Source: Planctomicrobium piriforme
GTDB lineage: Bacteria > Planctomycetota > Planctomycetia > Pirellulales > PNKZ01
Assembly: GCA_945877965.1 (NCBI GenBank)
Contig: CAMCTH010000090.1
Location: 1 to 11,385 of the forward strand
Direction of reading: 5' to 3'
DNA length: 11,385 bases
Below the pieces are notes generated by a model. The model did not search any database and was not told where the DNA came from. It saw only the letters and a program-made list of their open reading frames with translations. Numbering within the stretch: position 1 is the first letter of the stretch; each line of letters opens with the position of its first letter. Below are positions 7,601 through 11,385 of the stretch, in pieces. The position numbers and the translations under genes were made by a program.

Positions 7601-7703
7601 CGCCTTGCCGGTCGGCGGCATCGTGCTTCTTCCCGATGCCTCGGCGGGCTGTTCGTGCAGCTATCAGAATCGTTCGTGGATGGCTTTGGAAGGAAACCCG
7701 TGA
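4671..7703 (+). CDS. Exported PQQ-like beta-propeller protein with internal methyltransferase-like domain
   Basis: The product is 1010 residues. It starts with a Sec signal peptide (MKK, hydrophobic core, cleavage probably near STEA/ADW), so it acts outside the cytoplasm. Propeller-type repeats of the form LDxxTGxxxW recur: ALDATTGESRW near residue 93, AIDAETHALLW, AVDAYNGRNLW, ALDAETGELRW and ALNATTGELAW. The propeller is split by a Rossmann-like segment (about 444-557) beginning after an acidic linker and carrying LDVAAGDGG (458-466). The second half starts with a WTH...RHGRGP motif (584-626). The C-terminus holds Cys936, Cys974, Cys994 and Cys996. I see no known PQQ-dehydrogenase catalytic set, so a BamB-like scaffold or binding role is as likely as an enzyme. 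The ATG at 4671 is chosen because it opens the signal peptide; a GTG at 4611 inside the upstream gene does not. The gap to the E1-like gene is 37 bases. True function is unknown. Confidence 0.85.
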   Translation: MKKLFACLLLCVLSMASTEAADWPMHRGDAARSGYTTDQLPAEPSLAWRYHALHVPVPAWPRDDRMWFDLAPEVVVAGNLLIFGDSADGRVIALDATTGESRWTFFTGAPIRFAPAVYKDQVFVVSDDGYMYCLAAADGALKNCWRPGPSDEMILGNGRMVSRWTARGGPVVRDGVVYFAAGIWQSDGVYLQAIDAETHALLWENKDAGKIYMAQPHGGAMAESGISPQGYLVATADKLLVPTGRAVPAAFTRADGKFLYYHLQLNGKTGGTQALAVDDRFYNGGTAFQLESGTLLEKLTVGNYATMPGAVVVGTAKGLRAYKPTETSAPDRKGTPVKTLKHEAAWAIDSVDAGAAVIAAGEAIICGGSTTVAAVDTRTQKVTWSAEVDGAAYGLAVAGGRLYVSTTKGTIYCFDGASHPAPTEHRTRAQFRFDDEEGDDTAADEIIRLTGVKEGFCLDVAAGDGGLALALTHKTNLYVYALCPTAEEVAKARKLLSDAGVYGVRVTVHQGTHEKHPYGKYFANLIVSSASRDGGPIKIDKAAPPRALRPFGGVVCTGKPAVNIPFAGGMEVFRRGALTKSGSWTHQYSDMGNSCYSGDELVQGTLHALWFRDVDLEMPQRHGRGPAPVYHAGRMFVEGVDAVRAVDAYNGRNLWEFALPGVLAAYSADHLSGTAVTGSNLCLAGDYVYVHDKKRCYRLDAATGKKLGEFPAPAYTDGESGAWGYVACDGKLLFGSLPNRKHNLRYNWRRADMSELHSESTTFFALDAETGELRWRYDAQDSIRHNAIAIGEGTVYLVDRQIAEEDKLDPNAPLVDGKLPVVTKVKQPDGTLVALNATTGELAWKAPQAFGTMLVYSSQYDALLLGYQSTRFKLPSEVGGRLAVFRGRSGEKLWDKPATYTTRPWINEYTVYAQGGAWDLLSGDARPFELKRSYGCGQVAASKHLMLFRSATLGYQSTAPDAKVENYGGLRPGCWINALPVGGIVLLPDASAGCSCSYQNRSWMALEGNP
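6000..6343 (+). other. Methyltransferase-like Rossmann segment inside the first propeller protein
   Basis: This part encodes residues about 444-557. It follows a strongly acidic linker (DDEEGDD) and shows a beta-strand/Gly-rich loop FCLDVAAGDGG, a second strand YVYALCP, the helix EEVAKARKLLSDAG and a third strand VRVTVHQG. This is the order expected for a class I SAM-dependent methyltransferase core. The acidic residue normally closing strand 2, which holds the SAM ribose, is Cys here. The domain assignment is inferred by motif order and not proven. Confidence 0.6.
7690..7694 (+). promoter_or_regulatory. Ribosome-binding site deciding the start of the second propeller gene
   Basis: AAGGA lies eight bases before the ATG at 7703, within the final codons of the upstream gene. 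The upstream stop and this start share one base (TGATG). This supports 7703 over the in-frame GTG at 7700, the ATG at 7712 or any far-upstream start. Confidence 0.6.
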
Positions 7704-10700
7704 TGATATCGATGCTCGTCCGCGCGGTAGCTGTTCTCGCGATGTCGATTAGCCTCGGCACGTCGACGGTCGTCGCCGGCGATTGGCCGATGTGGCGTTG
7801 CGATGCGGGCCGGACGGCATCGAGCGACGAGCAACTCGCCGATCGACTTCCTCTGCAGTGGGTTCGCGCTCTACCGCGGTTGGAAGTGGCATGGCCGGAT
7901 CAAGAAATGATGTGGTTCGATCAGCAATACGAACCGATCGTCGCCCAGGGGCGCATGTTCGTCGGCTCGTCGCGGACCGATTCGCTGACAGCGTACGACG
8001 TGCGCACAGGCAAGCAGTTGTGGGAGTTCCGCGCCGACGGGCCGATCCGCTTCGCACCGGTCGCATCGAACGACCGGGTCTACGTCGCAGGCGACGACGG
8101 TCATTTGTACTGTTTGAATGCCGCCGACGGACGATTGCTATGGAAGCATCGCGGCGGCCCGTCGAATCGCAAGGTGCTGGGCAACGAACGGTTGATTTCG
8201 ATGTGGCCGGCTCGCGGGGCACCCGTCGTCGCCGACGGCACGGTCTACTACGCCGCCGGCATCTGGCCGTTTATGGGCATTTTCCTGCACGCTCTCGATG
8301 CCGAGTCGGGCGCGGTTCGCTGGACCAACGACGGCGAGGGTTCGCGGTTCACGATGCAACCGCACAACACACCGTCGTTCGCCGGCGTCGCTCCGCAAGG
8401 GGCGTTGGTCGTCGAAGGAGATCGGTTGCTCGTTCCCGGCGGCCGCTCGGTTCCCGCTTGCTACGATTGCCGCACCGGCCGACTGTTGCACTACGAGTTG
8501 GCGTCGAACAACAAACGGGGAGGCGGCAGCGCCGTCGCTGCACGCTCGCAGCTTGTGTTCAACGGTGGCTATACGTTCGGTGCTGAGCAAGGTGATGCGA
8601 TCGACGACCTGCGATTTACGACCTTACCGGTGCTGCACGACCGTCGCGCCTATTTCGCCTTGAACGATGAGATTCAAGCCGTCGAGTTCGATCGAGAGCT
8701 TTTCAAACTCGTCGCGGGTAAAGATCGCAAAGGCAATCCGATTCAAGTACGCAAGCTGAATTTCGTTCCGCTGTGGTCGACGGAACTCGACGCTCCGACC
8801 GATTTGATTCGTGCGGGGGATAAGCTCTTCGGTTGCGCGGGCGATCAAGTCTTCGCAATCGAGCGAAGTCCGCAAGATGATCGGCCGCGGGTGATCTGGA
8901 AGACGACGATCGAAGGCATGGCTGTGCGGTTACTAGCCGCCGAGGGTCGGTTGTTCGTCGTCACGCTCGAAGGAAACATCTGCTGCTTCGGTGCGGAGGA
9001 GGCCGACCCAGTCGTGCATCGATCCGATGCGGTATTGCCCGCGCTGGATCCGGCAATCGTGGCTCGCGCACATGAAATCGTGCGAGCGACCGAGGCCTCG
9101 GCCGGTTACAGCGTCGTTTGGGGCGTCGGCGACGGCTCGCTTATCTTCGCACTTCTGCAAGAAAGTGAATTGAATATCTTCGCCGTCGATCCCGACGAGG
9201 AGAAGGCGAACGCCCTCCGTACCGCATTGGTCACAGCCGGACTCTACGGTCGTCGTGCGACGGTGCTCGTTGGTACACCCGCGACGCTGGAACTCCCACC
9301 GTACTTTGCGTCATCGATAATCTGCGAAGATCACGTCGCCGCTGCATTGAAATGGGAGTCGGGCGTGATTGCGAAGTTGTACGCTTTGTTACGTCCCTAC
9401 GGTGGTACGGCTCTGTTTCACCTCGACGAAGCCACTCGCGAGCAACTCGTCGGTGCGGCACGCGACGCGAAGTTGTCGCAAAATGAAATCGCCGACGTCG
9501 ATGGTAAGAACTTGACGCTGCAACGATCGTCGGCGCCGGAAGGAAGCGCCGACTGGACTCATGAGCACGCCGACGCCGCCAACACGCGCACCTCGCGCGA
9601 CAAGCTCGTCAAACTACCGCTCGGCATCTTGTGGTTCGGCGGACCGTCGCATGATGCCATCTTGCCGCGCCACGGCCACGGCCCTCAGCCGCAGGTCGTC
9701 GAAGGTCGCGTGATCATTGAAGGCCCCGACATACTGCGAGCGACCGATGTTTACACCGGCCGACTCCTGTGGGAACGCGACCTACCAGGCATCGGCGCCC
9801 TATATGACAACACGGCCCACCATGCCGGTGCGAACGGAACCGGTGCGAATTATGTTTCCCTCCCCGACGGTATTTATGCGATCCATGCCGGCGGCTGTGT
9901 ACGACTCGATCCGAGGACCGGTGCGACGCAGTCTGAGTTTCGTCTGCCGCCGCTCGCCGGAACGAAAGAGCCGCCCGTTTGGAACTACGTGAACGTCGTC
10001 GGTGATTACCTCATTGGCGGCATCGACTTACCTGAAAGTTTGGCCGACCCCCGCAAGCGAGCCTACGAAGACGTCGTGGCCAGCAAGCGGCTTTATGTTC
10101 TCGATCGTCACAAGGGGCGAGTCCTGTGGTCGTTCGATGCGAAGTTTCAGTTTCGTAACAACGCTATTTGCTGCGGCGGCGGACTTCTGTACTGCGTCGA
10201 CTTGTTGAGCCAGGCGGAAATGGGTCTCTGGAAACGACGCGGTTTGCAGCCGAAAGAGAAATCGAAACTCTACTCGATCGATTTGGCGACGGGTCGCGTT
10301 GTCTGGTCGACTGATCACGAGGTGTTCGGCACATGGCTGAGTTATTCGGCAGAACACGACGTTTTAGTCGAGTCGGGCCGACCCGGCCGCGACGTCCTGA
10401 AAGACGAACCGAAAGGAATGCGGGCTTATCGAGCTGCCGACGGCGATGTGCTCTGGAACGCGGGCCATAGCGGTCCTGCCATTCTGCACGGCGACCAAAT
10501 TTTGGGCGATCGACAGGCCTGCGAATTGATGACCGGCAAACTGATCCAACGCACCGACCCGCTCACGGGTCGACAGGTTGATTGGACCTGGAAACGCAAC
10601 TACGGCTGCAACACGCCGCAAGCCTGTGAGAACCTGCTGCTGTTTCGTTCCGGCGCAGCCGGGTTTTGCGATCTGACGAACGACGGCGGAACCGGCAACT

Positions 10701-11377
10701 TCGGTGGCTTCCGCTCTAGCTGCACGAACAACCTAATCGCCGCAGGCGGCGTGCTGAGCGTTCCCGACTACACGCGGACTTGCCAATGCGACTATCAGAA
10801 TCAAACATCGCTGGCGTTGATCCACATGCCCGACGTCGAAGTCTGGACTGAGTTTCCTCTGACGGAGGATGAAGAGATTCGGCAGCTTGCGCTGAATCTC
10901 GGAGCGCCCGGATTTCGACGTGCGACGGATGGCCGACTGTGGCTGAATACGTTTGCCGGAGTCAAAGTCGAGTACGACGGTGAAGGATATTACTGCCGTC
11001 ACGCGTCGAGCGTGGTCGGCGAAGGCGATTTGAACTGGGTTGCGGCCTCGGGATGCCGCGGCATCCGGCGGCTCTCGTTCGATCCGCAACGGAAGCAGGC
11101 AGGAACGTTCACGGTACGGCTTCATTTTTGCGATCCGGACAACGATCGGCCGGCCGCTCGCGTGTTCGACGTGAAGCTGCAAGGCCGGACGGTGCTTGAG
11201 TCCTTCGATCCGGCAGCGGCGGCCGGCGGTGCCATGCGACCGATCGTCCAGGAATTTCGCGGCGTGCAACTTGCCGCGAACGAACCGCTGACGCTTGAAT
11301 TCGTCTCGAGTACCTCGTCATCGCGCGATGACGGGAACTCCCCGATCCTAAACGGATTGGAATTGATCTTGGAGTAA
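7703..11377 (+). CDS. Exported PQQ-like beta-propeller protein with methyltransferase-like and C-terminal malectin-like domains
   Basis: This 1224-residue protein is a paralogue of the gene before it. It has a signal peptide (cleavage likely near VVA/GDW) and begins the mature part with GDWPMWRCDAGR, matching ADWPMHRGDAAR in its neighbour. The same order follows: first propeller half with shared segments such as IRFAP, ARGAPVV and AAGIW; a Rossmann-like segment (about 454-575) with GVGDGS and AVDPDEEKA; WTH...RHGHGP (618-661); a second propeller half with DVYTGRLLWE; and Cys969, Cys1007, Cys1027 and Cys1029. It alone continues into a malectin-like domain (about 1057-1224) that could bind a carbohydrate. 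Overlap with the upstream stop suggests translational coupling. An extended start at 7475 would lie 229 bases inside the upstream gene and would bury the signal peptide, so I reject it. Export and architecture are well supported; the role is unknown. Confidence 0.87.
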   Translation: MISMLVRAVAVLAMSISLGTSTVVAGDWPMWRCDAGRTASSDEQLADRLPLQWVRALPRLEVAWPDQEMMWFDQQYEPIVAQGRMFVGSSRTDSLTAYDVRTGKQLWEFRADGPIRFAPVASNDRVYVAGDDGHLYCLNAADGRLLWKHRGGPSNRKVLGNERLISMWPARGAPVVADGTVYYAAGIWPFMGIFLHALDAESGAVRWTNDGEGSRFTMQPHNTPSFAGVAPQGALVVEGDRLLVPGGRSVPACYDCRTGRLLHYELASNNKRGGGSAVAARSQLVFNGGYTFGAEQGDAIDDLRFTTLPVLHDRRAYFALNDEIQAVEFDRELFKLVAGKDRKGNPIQVRKLNFVPLWSTELDAPTDLIRAGDKLFGCAGDQVFAIERSPQDDRPRVIWKTTIEGMAVRLLAAEGRLFVVTLEGNICCFGAEEADPVVHRSDAVLPALDPAIVARAHEIVRATEASAGYSVVWGVGDGSLIFALLQESELNIFAVDPDEEKANALRTALVTAGLYGRRATVLVGTPATLELPPYFASSIICEDHVAAALKWESGVIAKLYALLRPYGGTALFHLDEATREQLVGAARDAKLSQNEIADVDGKNLTLQRSSAPEGSADWTHEHADAANTRTSRDKLVKLPLGILWFGGPSHDAILPRHGHGPQPQVVEGRVIIEGPDILRATDVYTGRLLWERDLPGIGALYDNTAHHAGANGTGANYVSLPDGIYAIHAGGCVRLDPRTGATQSEFRLPPLAGTKEPPVWNYVNVVGDYLIGGIDLPESLADPRKRAYEDVVASKRLYVLDRHKGRVLWSFDAKFQFRNNAICCGGGLLYCVDLLSQAEMGLWKRRGLQPKEKSKLYSIDLATGRVVWSTDHEVFGTWLSYSAEHDVLVESGRPGRDVLKDEPKGMRAYRAADGDVLWNAGHSGPAILHGDQILGDRQACELMTGKLIQRTDPLTGRQVDWTWKRNYGCNTPQACENLLLFRSGAAGFCDLTNDGGTGNFGGFRSSCTNNLIAAGGVLSVPDYTRTCQCDYQNQTSLALIHMPDVEVWTEFPLTEDEEIRQLALNLGAPGFRRATDGRLWLNTFAGVKVEYDGEGYYCRHASSVVGEGDLNWVAASGCRGIRRLSFDPQRKQAGTFTVRLHFCDPDNDRPAARVFDVKLQGRTVLESFDPAAAAGGAMRPIVQEFRGVQLAANEPLTLEFVSSTSSSRDDGNSPILNGLELILE
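9062..9427 (+). other. Methyltransferase-like Rossmann segment inside the second propeller protein
   Basis: This part encodes residues about 454-575 and aligns by eye with the segment in the preceding gene. It has SVVWGVGDGS in place of the usual Asp-led glycine loop, then FAVDPDEEKA, where Asp496 is the expected acidic residue at the end of strand 2, a helix, TAGLYGRRATVLVG, and LRPYGGTALFHL. The glycines of GxGxG (474, 476, 478) are kept while the leading Asp is Val472. Confidence 0.6.
10872..11374 (+). other. Malectin-like carbohydrate-binding domain at the C-terminus of the second propeller protein
   Basis: Residues about 1057-1224 show the malectin/CBM57 pattern: ALNLGAPGF at the start, FTVRLHFCDPDND in the middle where relatives read YTVRLHFAE, RVFDVKLQGRTVLESFD, a Val/Gln-Glu-Phe strand, and the ending SPILNGLELILE that matches the usual PILNGIEI close. 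Malectin domains bind oligosaccharides, so this tail may attach the protein to cell-surface or environmental glycans. The domain call is good and the ligand is not known. Confidence 0.8.
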
Positions 11378-11385
11378 CGCCGACT

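Noticed and set aside
7475..7702. Upstream extension of the second propeller gene by 76 codons
   Set aside because: It overlaps the conserved end of the first propeller gene, is Arg-rich and disordered, and would bury the evident signal peptide that starts at 7703.
4671..11377. Genuine PQQ-dependent dehydrogenases
   Set aside because: The repeats are PQQ-like, but I could not find the catalytic Asp/Glu and adjacent-disulfide arrangement of quinoprotein alcohol dehydrogenases, and the split propeller with an inserted domain does not match them.
1..11385. CRISPR array, transposon ends, tRNA or integration-site repeats
   Set aside because: No regularly spaced direct repeats, terminal inverted repeats, transposase-like frame or tRNA-like fold was found on either strand by reading.

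Overview
The window reads as chromosomal DNA of a planctomycete, probably of the Pirellulales. That placement rests on protein style: very large exported PQQ-like propeller proteins, one ending in a malectin-like domain, in a GC-rich genome where Shine-Dalgarno signals are patchy. It is an inference without any phylogenetic test. All seven genes lie on the plus strand. There is no tRNA, rRNA, CRISPR array, insertion sequence or convincing terminator, and no gene-free stretch longer than about 105 bases.

Region 1 (1-380) is the 3' end of a gene that starts upstream of the window. Its product ends in one membrane helix and I could not assign it to a family. Region 2 (485-4633) is a compact molybdate/tungstate and cofactor module: a membrane-anchored protein with two tandem ModA-like binding domains, a ModB-type permease, a ModC-type ATPase without the usual Mop domain, a MoaD/ThiS-type sulfur carrier ending in Gly-Gly, and an E1-like adenylyltransferase of the MoeB/ThiF/HesA superfamily. 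The start and stop codons overlap or are only a few bases apart, so these five genes almost certainly share a transcript. Region 3 (4671-11377) holds two tandem, clearly paralogous exported proteins of 1010 and 1224 residues. Each has a signal peptide, a first PQQ-like propeller half, a central Rossmann/methyltransferase-like segment, a second propeller half and a four-cysteine C-terminal motif with identical spacing in both. Only the second has a C-terminal malectin-like domain.

A plausible reading is that the transporter brings in molybdate or tungstate and that the MoaD-like/E1-like pair supplies sulfur for a pterin cofactor, perhaps for an enzyme encoded outside the window. The exported propeller pair follows after only 37 bases and may belong to the same transcription unit. 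The E1-like protein is unusual because several canonical MoeB active-site positions are replaced. The most novel-looking part is the propeller pair: a methyltransferase-like fold inside an exported protein, with SAM-site residues lost reciprocally in the two copies, and a perfectly spaced Cys/His motif set that may be structural or metal-binding.
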